From NCBI RefSeq assembly GCF_004152935.1, contig NZ_SETE01000004.1, forward strand, positions 415,138 through 479,137: a DNA stretch of 64,000 nt. Reading direction: 5' to 3'. The position numbers and the translations under genes are program-made. Under the pieces are notes generated by a model. The model searched no databases. It was not told the DNA's origin and saw only the letters and a program-made list of their open reading frames with translations. Of this stretch, positions 1-7,756 are shown piece by piece. Origin of the DNA: Brumimicrobium glaciale (GTDB taxonomy: Bacteria; Bacteroidota; Bacteroidia; Flavobacteriales_D; Crocinitomicaceae). How positions within the stretch are numbered: the first letter of the stretch is position 1; every line of letters starts with the position of its first letter.

Positions 1-1129
1 GTCTAAAAATAACCCAACCAATCATTACAATGAAAAATGTGAAAATCGTTGAGAAAATCACTCCCGTTTTATTCAATATACGAATCAAAAATAAACGATC
101 TAGAATTAAAAATAATCCATGATAAGCTCCCCAAATAACGAAATTCCAAGATGCGCCATGCCATAATCCAGAAAGTAAAAAGACAATCCATAAATTAAAG
201 AACAATCTACCTTTTGATTTCACTCTATTTCCTCCTAATGGAATGTAAAGGTAATCGCGCATGAAAGCGCCTAATGTGATGTGCCACCTTCTCCAAAATT
301 CACTGATGTTTCTTGAAATGTAAGGCGAATTAAAATTTTCAGGAAACTTGAATCCCATCATTCTACCCAATCCAATCGCCATATCTGAATAACCTGAAAA
401 GTCGAAGTAAATTTGAAATGTATAAGCCAACATTCCAATCCATGCGCTTCCCATAGATATTTCATTCAAATCACTGTCGAAAATCAAATCAGCTTGTTCA
501 GCCATTACATTGGCTATTAAAACTTTCTTTGCCAATCCAATACAGAAGCGATAAAATCCAATCAATTTATCATCTATAACTTCTTTTCGATTGGTTATTT
601 GATCAGCTATTGAACTAAATCTAACGATTGGACCAGCAATCATTTGTGGAAACGACATGATGTACATCAAGTAATCGGTTACTTTTTCAAGCGGAGCATG
701 TACTTTTCTATATACATCAACTGAATAAGTTAGAGTTTGAAAGGTGTAAAATGAAATTCCAATTGGCAAGGCAACAGAAGTCCAGGCTAATTCCGTAAAA
801 CCAATAGACTCTAGGGCAGAATTTAGATTCTCAACAAAGAAATTAGCGTATTTAAAGTAGGCCAACAAACCTAAATTCATGAAGATAGATATTCCCAAAA
901 GGATCTTCCTATGTTTTTCTTTGGTGCTTCTATAAATCTGTTGAACAAGATAAAAATCTAGAATTGTGGAACCCACAATTACAAATACAAATTTTGGAGC
1001 TCCCCAACTGTAAAATAAAATACTAGCAATGAGGATAACAATGTTTTTCCATTTTTTGGTTACAAGATTATAGACCAAAAGAAAAATTGGTAAGAAATAC
1101 AATAAGAATAAGGTCGTACTAAAAACCAT
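1..1129 (-). CDS. MBOAT family O-acyltransferase (AlgI-like), 3' end outside window
   Basis: This reading frame starts at an ATG at 1129 and stays open to the window edge, giving about 376 residues of a family usually near 470. It is a very hydrophobic multi-pass inner-membrane protein. The conserved family segments are visible: EFWRRWHITLGAFMRDYLY with the first conserved His, and SGLWHGASWNF (near residue 325) with the likely catalytic His. Homologues such as AlgI move acetyl groups across the membrane to modify exported polysaccharides or surface glycans; the acceptor here is unknown. The usual SGNH/AlgJ-type partner would lie beyond the edge and is not seen. Family confidence is high, substrate unknown. 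Confidence 0.9.
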   Translation of the reverse strand, partial: MVFSTTLFLLYFLPIFLLVYNLVTKKWKNIVILIASILFYSWGAPKFVFVIVGSTILDFYLVQQIYRSTKEKHRKILLGISIFMNLGLLAYFKYANFFVENLNSALESIGFTELAWTSVALPIGISFYTFQTLTYSVDVYRKVHAPLEKVTDYLMYIMSFPQMIAGPIVRFSSIADQITNRKEVIDDKLIGFYRFCIGLAKKVLIANVMAEQADLIFDSDLNEISMGSAWIGMLAYTFQIYFDFSGYSDMAIGLGRMMGFKFPENFNSPYISRNISEFWRRWHITLGAFMRDYLYIPLGGNRVKSKGRLFFNLWIVFLLSGLWHGASWNFVIWGAYHGLFLILDRLFLIRILNKTGVIFSTIFTFFIVMIGWVIFR

Positions 1130-1401
1130 CACGCAAGTTTAATCAAATAATCAACTTTTTACAATAAACTATTGATGCCATTTCTGAATATTAAAGCATG
1201 AACTAAAAAGTAATAAAAGTTTAGAAAAAAATCATCGGATATAAATTGAAAGTACAATGAATGACAGTTGGACACATCGGTAAGCTCAGCACAACTGGAG
1301 TAATATGACTGGAATCTCTTCTTTGGTTAATCCTTGTAGTAAACCTTAATCTTAAAGAAAAACAACACGCTTAAGGAAAAAAGACTCGCTTAAAAAAAAA
1401 G

Positions 1402-1549
1402 GATTCCTCAATGCCAAGGCATTTTCGGAATGACAGGCGTTAGGGAGAATGTGTGGAAATTAGTTGTAAAAGCGAAGCTTTTACAACTAATTTCCACACC
1501 CAACCAACCACACCTTGTCATTCCGAAGGAGTTAAACGACTGAGGAATC
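1402..1549. repeat. Nested inverted-repeat (hairpin) element, 148 bp
   Basis: Three nested pairs of arms share one centre: 9 bp outer arms (1402-1410 with 1541-1549), 12 bp middle arms (1424-1435 with 1516-1527, core TTCGGAATGACA), and a perfect 23 bp inner stem (1451-1473 with 1477-1499) with only a 3-base loop. A further degenerate copy of the GGAATGACAGG motif lies near 1590-1612, and related fragments lie near 23740 and 61174-61221. It looks like a non-autonomous palindromic element. No protein is credible here; the frame that crosses it simply reads through the hairpin. Confidence 0.7.
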
Positions 1550-1660
1550 TCATTTTAAACTATTCTTTATTCCAAAAACTTTCTAAGGTCGGAATGACAG
1601 GAATGAGGATTCACTCTTTACTATTCCTTATTCCAATAAAAAAAATCTATTTTTTTCTAA

Positions 1661-1687
1661 ATTAAAAAGAGCACCTCTCGATGCTCT
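1661..1687 (-). terminator. Rho-independent terminator of the small protein gene
   Basis: Read on the minus strand, a 6-bp stem AGAGCA/TGCTCT with an 8-base loop is followed by a run of T. It lies directly downstream of the stop codon of the 51-residue ORF at 1692-1847, which supports that ORF as a transcribed unit. Confidence 0.6.
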
Positions 1688-1691
1688 CTAA

Positions 1692-1847
1692 TTAGTTTAA
1701 ATGAATCAGTAACGATTCTTGTTTTGTTTTTTTGACTTCTATACTTCTCGAATAATTGAGAATAAATTGAAGTGTCGTTTGCGATGGTTTTTGTTTATCC
1801 TCCATCATCTCTGGAGCTGTTTTTGAGTAACTGTTTGCCATAAGCAT
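1692..1847 (-). CDS. Small conserved-looking protein, 51 aa
   Basis: A 51-residue ORF starts at ATG 1847; a second in-frame ATG at 1841 would give 49 residues. It has a polar N-terminus rich in Ser, Lys and Gln, then TLQFILNYSRSIEVKKTKQ and the ending LLIHLN. I recall short Bacteroidota proteins of this general pattern but cannot name a family. There is no signal peptide or membrane segment. Support for a real gene is the codon pattern and a hairpin terminator right after the stop. The function is unknown. Confidence 0.55.
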   Translation of the reverse strand: MLMANSYSKTAPEMMEDKQKPSQTTLQFILNYSRSIEVKKTKQESLLIHLN

Positions 1848-1947
1848 TTAATATTTAGTTCGATATATAAACGCAGTAAGTTATCGTTTATTACATATCA
1901 TCAAAAATATCTTATTCAGTTGATCTAAAAACAGATACTTTCAGATT

Positions 1948-2694
1948 TTACATCTGCATTCCTCCACAAACGTTAATCGTTTGTCCTGTAATATAAGTCG
2001 ACATATCAGAACCCAAGAAAACAACAGCATTTGCTACATCTTCTGGTGAACCACCACGTTTTAATGGAATTGCATTTCTCCATTGTTCAACTACTTTTTC
2101 GTCTAAAACTTCAGTCATTTCTGTTTCGATAAATCCTGGAGCGATTGCATTACATCGGATGTTACGAGAACCAATTTCTTGCGCTATTGACTTCGTAAAG
2201 CCAATCATTCCAGCTTTTGAAGCAGCATAATTCGATTGTCCAGCATTTCCTGAAACTCCTACAACTGATGACATGTTGATAATTGATCCTTTTCTGGCTT
2301 TCAACATCGGACGTTGAACTGCTTTTGTTAAGTTAAATGCAGATTTCAAGTTGGTATTGATTACCTCATCCCACATCTCTTCAGTCATTCTCATCAATAA
2401 ATTATCGCGCGTTATTCCGGCGTTATTCACAAGCACATCAATTTGACCGAATGCTGTAATTACGTCATCCACCAAAGTTTGTGCAGCTTCAAAATTTGCA
2501 GCATTCGATTTGAATCCTTTCACTTCTCCTCCGTCTTTAGTCAATTCTGCAATTAATGCATTTGCTTTTTCTTCTGAGGATAAATAAGTGAAGGCAACTT
2601 TCGCTCCTTCTGCAACACATTTTTCAGCGATTGCTTTCCCAATACCTCTTGAGGCTCCTGTAATCAAAACTACTTTATCTTTTAATAACTCCAT
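1948..2694 (-). CDS. fabG: 3-oxoacyl-ACP reductase FabG
   Basis: This is a 248-residue short-chain dehydrogenase/reductase that reduces 3-oxoacyl-ACP with NADPH in fatty-acid elongation in the cytoplasm. Visible motifs are the nucleotide-binding TGASRGIG near the N-terminus, NNAG in the middle, the catalytic Ser in INMSSVVG, YAASK with the catalytic Tyr/Lys, and the C-terminal ITGQTINVCGGMQM typical of FabG. The frame can be extended upstream to 2718, but the start at 2694 (MELLKDKVVLITG) matches the family length. The acyl-CoA reductase gene lies 99 bp upstream on the same strand, so the two could be co-transcribed. Confidence 0.93.
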   Translation of the reverse strand: MELLKDKVVLITGASRGIGKAIAEKCVAEGAKVAFTYLSSEEKANALIAELTKDGGEVKGFKSNAANFEAAQTLVDDVITAFGQIDVLVNNAGITRDNLLMRMTEEMWDEVINTNLKSAFNLTKAVQRPMLKARKGSIINMSSVVGVSGNAGQSNYAASKAGMIGFTKSIAQEIGSRNIRCNAIAPGFIETEMTEVLDEKVVEQWRNAIPLKRGGSPEDVANAVVFLGSDMSTYITGQTINVCGGMQM

Positions 2695-2793
2695 TGCTGT
2701 GTTTTTCAATTTTAACAAATATAATACTCCTTAAATATAGCACTTAATTTTTACGTAAATTTCACTGATTGAAAATCAATATAAAATACGTTT

Positions 2794-3834
2794 CTATAAT
2801 TTAGATAAAAACTCCATTGTGTCCACGCCATCTGCATAATCATCCAAAGCTGGAGATTGGGCAGCTCCAAAAGGCAAATAATCCTTTCCTACAATTGCTT
2901 GAATTTTCTCTTTATGTTCTTCTAAATAGGAATTCTTTTCTTCTTCAGATTCATAGAAATGATAATGTAGAACGGCAACTGGTGCAAATAACTCCTTGAT
3001 CTCTCTTGTCAAGACAAAACCATTTTCGATAATCTTTTCTTGATTCATCAAATAAACTGCCTTGTAATAATCGTAATTATTGCAGTATTTATGGTGATTA
3101 ATTACTTCTCCATAACCTACAATAGCGCCGAAAATATGATCTAAGTTATATCCTTTTGGTAATAATAGATGAGAAACATTTCTACAACCTAAACCATAAT
3201 AAGTAAAGATATCTTTTCCTAATTCCTTTAATTCTTCTGGAGTTTCAGTTCCATTAATTACCGCAACAGAAGTTCTGTTCTTGCGAATAACTCTTGGTAA
3301 ATGTCCAAAATACTTTTCAAAATAACGCGCTGTGTTATCGCTACCTGTCGCTATTACAGCTTCGGCAGAATTTAATTTATCAACTAATTCAATTTGTGAT
3401 CTTAATTCAGGTTGAAGCTCAACTAAAATCTCAAGCAACATTGGAATTAATATCTTGTCATCACTTGATAATTTTATACTGGCTTTATTTCCAGAAAAAA
3501 CTGTTGACAAGATATCATGAAACCCTACCAATGGAATATTTCCTGCTAAGATTAAACCAACAGACTTTGCCGTTTTCACAGTTGGATACTTTTCTAACCA
3601 AGCAGTTAAGTTTTCCTCAGACAAAGTTTCTCCTATTGCACAAAAACTCTCTTTTACTGATTGTTCTGAAAACCAACCATTATGTGCCTTTGCACCCAGA
3701 ATTGCTGTATGCATTCGACTATAGAAATCTCCAGCTACGAAAGGATTAAAAGCCTCTTTTTCAGCTCCGCTCCCCCATTTTTTCATACTGTCTCCTAAAA
3801 TCGAAAATGTCTTGATTGTTTTTAGTCTATCCAT
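2794..3834 (-). CDS. LuxC-like acyl-CoA reductase
   Basis: A 346-residue protein of the acyl-CoA reductase (LuxC) family, an aldehyde-dehydrogenase fold that reduces activated fatty acids to aldehydes with NADPH. The segment YYGLGCRNVSHLLLP carries the probable catalytic Cys, and SVGLILAGNIPLVGFHD and VIRKNRTSVAVING fit the nucleotide-binding core. It is shorter than Vibrio LuxC (about 480), as I recall for many Bacteroidota copies. It is divergent from the ferredoxin gene at 3935, an arrangement I recall as common in this phylum; electron transfer between the two is only inferred. Confidence 0.85.
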   Translation of the reverse strand: MDRLKTIKTFSILGDSMKKWGSGAEKEAFNPFVAGDFYSRMHTAILGAKAHNGWFSEQSVKESFCAIGETLSEENLTAWLEKYPTVKTAKSVGLILAGNIPLVGFHDILSTVFSGNKASIKLSSDDKILIPMLLEILVELQPELRSQIELVDKLNSAEAVIATGSDNTARYFEKYFGHLPRVIRKNRTSVAVINGTETPEELKELGKDIFTYYGLGCRNVSHLLLPKGYNLDHIFGAIVGYGEVINHHKYCNNYDYYKAVYLMNQEKIIENGFVLTREIKELFAPVAVLHYHFYESEEEKNSYLEEHKEKIQAIVGKDYLPFGAAQSPALDDYADGVDTMEFLSKL

Positions 3835-3891
3835 CTGTATTTTGAAAAAAATTTAACTTCATTAAAACAAAATCCCTTGCTAAAGGTTTCT

Positions 3892-3899
3892 TATATTTG
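3892..3899 (+). promoter_or_regulatory. Bacteroidota -7 promoter box (TATATTTG)
   Basis: TATATTTG matches the Bacteroidota sigma-A -7 consensus TAnnTTTG and lies 35 bp before the ferredoxin start codon. A clear -33 TTTG at the usual 19-20 bp spacing is not visible, so only the -7 element is claimed. Confidence 0.55.
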
Positions 3900-3934
3900 C
3901 AAATGTATAGAAGTAACGCTTAAAAAGTAGTAAA

Positions 3935-4282
3935 ATGGCAATAATAATTACGGATGAATGCATCAATTGCGGAGCATGCGAGCCTGAATGTCCAAATAAT
4001 GCGATATACGAAGGAGGTGCTGAATGGGCTTGGTCCGAAGGTACCACTTTGAAAGGAATGATTACCACGCTTAAAGGAGAAGAAGTTGATTCAGAACAGG
4101 AAAACGAACCTGTTGATATGGATGTTTATTACATCGTAACAGATAAATGTACAGAATGTGAAGGATTCCATGATGAACCTCAATGTGCTGCTGTTTGTCC
4201 TGTTGACTGTTGTATTGATGATCCAGACCATCCAGAAACAGAAGAAGTTTTATTGAAGAAAAAAGATTTCATGCACTTGTAG
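3935..4282 (+). CDS. 4Fe-4S dicluster ferredoxin
   Basis: A 115-residue cytoplasmic ferredoxin. The first cluster motif is C9-x2-C12-x2-C15-x3-C19-P. The second is C72-x2-C75-x8-C84-x3-C88-P, the longer spacing typical of bacterial 2[4Fe-4S] ferredoxins, followed by extra Cys at 92-93. An acidic insert (residues 49-63) separates the two. It is a small electron carrier whose partner cannot be read from sequence; the divergent acyl-CoA reductase is the obvious neighbour. It is preceded by a TATATTTG -7 box and followed by a terminator, so it is probably monocistronic. Confidence 0.93.
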   Translation: MAIIITDECINCGACEPECPNNAIYEGGAEWAWSEGTTLKGMITTLKGEEVDSEQENEPVDMDVYYIVTDKCTECEGFHDEPQCAAVCPVDCCIDDPDHPETEEVLLKKKDFMHL

Positions 4283-4304
4283 TAATTTTCTAAAAATATT
4301 AATG

Positions 4305-4335
4305 AGGGACTTTCGAAAAGATTGTCCCTTTTTTT
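4305..4335 (+). terminator. Rho-independent terminator after the ferredoxin gene
   Basis: The stem AGGGAC/GTCCCT is separated by about 13 bases and followed by seven T. It lies 22 bp after the ferredoxin stop codon. Confidence 0.75.
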
Positions 4336-4342
4336 ATGCTTT

Positions 4343-4750
4343 AGAAAATTCAAGGATTCAAAGAACAAACATTATACGAAGATATAATGTACGGACAATT
4401 TGCAAATCGCCCCATTCCTTTGGAAAAATTCAAAGATTGAAAAATTCAAGGATTCAAAGAACAAACATTATACGAAGATATAATGTAAGGACGATTTGCA
4501 AATCGTCCCATTCCTTTAGAATAATACAATTATTGAAAAATTCAAAGACTCAAGGATTCAAAGAACAAACATTATTCGAAGATATAATGTTCGGGCGATT
4601 TGCAAATCGTCCCATTCCTTTAGAATAATATAATTATTGAAAAATTCAAGGATTCAAAGGATAAACATTATTCGAAGATATAATGTACGGAAGATTTGCA
4701 AATCGTCCCATTCCTTTGGAATAATATAATTATTGAAAAATTCAAAAAAA
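4343..4750. repeat. Four-unit tandem array of ~100-bp repeats with a palindromic core
   Basis: Four imperfect copies occur with GATATAATGT at 4381, 4477, 4581 and 4677 (spacings 96, 104, 96). Each unit reads: ATTCAAGGATTCAAAGAACA-like segment, ACATTAT-CGAAGATATAATGT (itself an inverted repeat), then the palindrome GACGATTTGCAAATCGTC or a variant, then CCCATTCCTTTGGAATAATA. The palindrome recurs elsewhere in the window (10881, 56693, 58830, 63526). An ORF running through the array on the plus strand encodes only the repeat and is rejected as a gene. Confidence 0.85.
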
Positions 4751-4833
4751 TCAAAGATTGAAAAATAAATACATTCAACACTTCAAACCAATCAAAATTA
4801 TTATTTTCGTTGAGAAGGTACAAACTCTATTAA

Positions 4834-6519
4834 GTGGAAAGATTTATCAACATTTTAGTCATTGACAACAACCCTGTCAACATCAGCGATTTAAGATCAA
4901 TGCTTCTAGGTGGCGGAAATAACTTAATATTCTGTCAAGACGAAGCTTCTGCTATGCCTGTAATAGAAAAACGGAAAGTTGGAATTATTCTCATCAACAT
5001 TGAAACAGAATCTGTTGATGGATTTGAATTATTGCAACGGTTAAAGTCTAATCCCAATTCAAAAGATTCATATAAAATCGTAATCAGTGAAAGCACATCT
5101 AGCGGTGCACGATTGGTGAAAGGTTTTAGAGAAGGAGCTGTAGATTATATTTCAAGCCCATTCAACCATAATTTAGTTAAAGCAAAAATTGAGGTATTTA
5201 AAAGCCTTTACTTTAAAGACCTCAGGATAAGTCAACTTTTAGAAAATATTTTTCCGCAAAATATTCTACAAGATTTAAGGTCTACTGGTAAATTCACGAA
5301 AAAGAAAGTTGACGAAGGAGTTGTAATGTTTACAGATTTTATCGCTTTTACGCAATCCGCTAAGGATCAAAACCCTCTCCTATTGTTACAAGAGCTAGAA
5401 ATTTATTTCACCAAATTTGATGAAATAATGGATCGGTATAACTTAGAGAAAATTAAAACAATCGGTGATGCGTATATGGCGCTAGCAGGAGTAACTGAAA
5501 AAAATAATAATCCTGCAATTCGAGCTACTTTGGCGGCGATCGAAATTCGCAACTATGTATTGAGTAGGAAACAATTGGCAATTGCGACAAATAGTCCCTA
5601 TTGGAATATTCGCATTGGATTACATTCAGGCTCTCTGGTTGCTGGAGTTATTGGTTCTAAAAAAATAAGCTACGATGTTTGGGGGAATACTGTCAATATT
5701 GCTGCTAGAGCGGAACAAAACTCAGCTGAAAATAGTATTACAGTAACGGATGCTATGGTTGAACATATTGGTGAATATTTCGATGTAACCCACCGCGGCG
5801 AAATAAAACTAAAGTATGGTAATCATGCCGACATGTATTTTGTAGAGCAATTGAAAACAGAACATTCTCTTTTTAATGAAGGAAAACTTCCAAACAGTGA
5901 ATTACGCACAGCATGTGATTTACCTCCAATGGATTTTGAATTTGCACGCCGATTTATCATCAATAAATTAAAGTCATCCTTACCTGAGGAATTAGATTAT
6001 CATAATATTAAACATACTTTAAATGTTGAAAAGGCAGCCATTCGCATTGCTCGTTTGGAAGGTGTTACTGGAGAAGAACTTATTTTATTAAGAACAGCAG
6101 TTTTATTCCATGATGCAGGATTTATTTATCGCTATTCTCAAAATGAAGATTTTGGTATTAAAATGGCTCAAATTGAACTTGAAAAATTTGGTTATAGCCA
6201 AGAACAAATACAAATTGTAAGTAATATTATTTCATCTACACGAAAAGAAGTTTTTCCAATTACACTGCTCGAAAAAATTATGTGTGACGCTGATCACGAC
6301 TATTTGGGCCGTGCTGACTATCATAATGTGGCAAAAACGCTAAGACATGAATTAGCTAATTATGGCAAGATCATGACACAACAAGAGTGGATTGATTTCC
6401 AAATTCAATACCTCGATGATGTACATGTATATTACACACAAACTTCTCAAAACATTCGAGAGCGAGGCAAGTTTATACGCATTAATGAGTTAAAAGAAAT
6501 GCGAAAGAATTATAATTGA
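4834..6519 (+). CDS. Pseudoreceiver - class III adenylate cyclase - HD domain protein
   Basis: A 561-residue cytoplasmic signalling protein with a GTG start. Residues 5-125 have a receiver fold but the phospho-acceptor position is Asn55, one acidic-pocket residue is Asn12, and the conserved Lys is Ser108, so phosphorylation is unlikely. Residues about 155-340 are a class III cyclase: metal Asp168 and Asp212, Lys208 and Asp281 as expected for ATP rather than GTP, Asn288 and Arg292 for the transition state. All catalytic residues are present, so cAMP production is likely. Residues about 365-500 hold an HD-type domain (His394, His426-Asp427, Asp485/487), possibly a phosphohydrolase. A TATTTTCG box at 4802-4809 may be its -7 element. 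The 3' end overlaps bshA tail-to-tail by 10 bp. Confidence 0.87.
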   Translation: MERFINILVIDNNPVNISDLRSMLLGGGNNLIFCQDEASAMPVIEKRKVGIILINIETESVDGFELLQRLKSNPNSKDSYKIVISESTSSGARLVKGFREGAVDYISSPFNHNLVKAKIEVFKSLYFKDLRISQLLENIFPQNILQDLRSTGKFTKKKVDEGVVMFTDFIAFTQSAKDQNPLLLLQELEIYFTKFDEIMDRYNLEKIKTIGDAYMALAGVTEKNNNPAIRATLAAIEIRNYVLSRKQLAIATNSPYWNIRIGLHSGSLVAGVIGSKKISYDVWGNTVNIAARAEQNSAENSITVTDAMVEHIGEYFDVTHRGEIKLKYGNHADMYFVEQLKTEHSLFNEGKLPNSELRTACDLPPMDFEFARRFIINKLKSSLPEELDYHNIKHTLNVEKAAIRIARLEGVTGEELILLRTAVLFHDAGFIYRYSQNEDFGIKMAQIELEKFGYSQEQIQIVSNIISSTRKEVFPITLLEKIMCDADHDYLGRADYHNVAKTLRHELANYGKIMTQQEWIDFQIQYLDDVHVYYTQTSQNIRERGKFIRINELKEMRKNYN

Positions 6520-7655
6520 AGTGCGTTAAACTTCTCTAAAACCTCTTCATACAATGCTTCATATTGAGGAAGAATAGCATCTAAACTAAAATTCATGGCT
6601 TGTTCTTTCGCTTGAACTTTAAATCGATTTAGTACTTCTTCATTCTCTAAAATACGAATTCCATTCTTGGCCATATCTTCTACATCGCCAACATTGGAAA
6701 GGTATCCTGAGAAACCTTCTTTGTTCACTTCTGGAATTCCTCCAGTATTTGAAGAAATAACTGGAACTCCAACTGACATTGCTTCCAAAGCGGCTAAACC
6801 AAAGCTTTCTGTTTCTGAAGGCAATAAAAACAAATCTGCAACGCTCATTAAATTGGCTGCATCTCTAATTTTCCCAACCATCATTACTCGGTCACAAGTT
6901 CCTAACTCACGGCAAAGTAATTCAACATTATGTCTTTCTGGACCATCGCCAATGAGCAATAATCTAGATTTCACAGATTGATTGATTTTATGAAAAATCC
7001 TAACAACGTCTTCTACTCTTTTTACTTTTCTAAAATTCGAAACGTGACAAATTATTTTTTCATCATCATTTGCATATTTTCTTCTGCGCTCTAAATCCTG
7101 AGTAATTGGATCATCGATAAATTCATTAATAAAGTTTGAAATCACCTTAATTTCTCGCTCTGTATCAAAATGACTGTACGTATCTTGTTTTAAACTTTCA
7201 GAAACAGCTGTTACTGCATTGGATTGATTTATGCAAAATGTAATTACTGGTTCAAAAGATTTATCTTTTCCAACAAGCGTAATATCTGTTCCATGCAAAG
7301 TGGTAATGAATGGAATATTAAGCCCTCTACTTTTTAGAATCTGTTGTGCCATATAAGCTGCAGAAGCATGAGGAATTGCGTAGTGAACGTGCAACAAATC
7401 TAAACCTTCGTTTTCAACAACGTCAACCATTTTACTGGCCAATTCTGTTTCATAAGGTTGAAATTCAAAAAGCGGATAATTACTTACAACAACTTCATGG
7501 TAAAATATATTGTCGCGGAAAGAACTTAATCTCACCGGTTGTGAATAGGTGATAAAATGAATTTTATGTCCTTTTTCAGCTAAAGCTTTTCCAAGCTCCG
7601 TTGCTACTACTCCACTTCCTCCAAATGTTGGATACAATACAATTCCAATCTTCAT
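6510..7655 (-). CDS. bshA: N-acetyl-alpha-D-glucosaminyl L-malate synthase BshA
   Basis: A 381-residue GT-B glycosyltransferase (family 4) that joins GlcNAc from UDP-GlcNAc to L-malate, the first step of bacillithiol synthesis. The N-terminus MKIGIVLYPTFGGSGVVATE and the segments LHVHYAIPHA, TLHGTDITLVG and ETESFGLAALEAMS-GVPVI are characteristic of BshA, the last being the nucleotide-sugar-binding EX7E region. The start is put at 7655 because the family begins at MKIGIV; nine upstream codons are extra. It lies downstream of the GH3/serine hydrolase gene on the same strand with a gap of about 100 bp. Confidence 0.93.
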   Translation of the reverse strand: MKIGIVLYPTFGGSGVVATELGKALAEKGHKIHFITYSQPVRLSSFRDNIFYHEVVVSNYPLFEFQPYETELASKMVDVVENEGLDLLHVHYAIPHASAAYMAQQILKSRGLNIPFITTLHGTDITLVGKDKSFEPVITFCINQSNAVTAVSESLKQDTYSHFDTEREIKVISNFINEFIDDPITQDLERRRKYANDDEKIICHVSNFRKVKRVEDVVRIFHKINQSVKSRLLLIGDGPERHNVELLCRELGTCDRVMMVGKIRDAANLMSVADLFLLPSETESFGLAALEAMSVGVPVISSNTGGIPEVNKEGFSGYLSNVGDVEDMAKNGIRILENEEVLNRFKVQAKEQAMNFSLDAILPQYEALYEEVLEKFNALQL

Positions 7656-7756
7656 TATTGCTTTTATTTTGCTGAACAACAATATTCAGCTTAAAAAATG
7701 TATAGAAAAAACAAAGCATAGTCTGAGTTGTTCAATCTACTTCTAAAATTTAACGT

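Noticed and set aside
4302..4628. Plus-strand 108-codon open frame
   Set aside because: It reads only the tandem repeat (NSRIQRTNIIRR repeated) and follows a terminator; no protein-like composition outside the repeat.
4343..4750. CRISPR array
   Set aside because: Units are about 100 bp, spacers are not unique and no cas gene is near; it is a tandem repeat.
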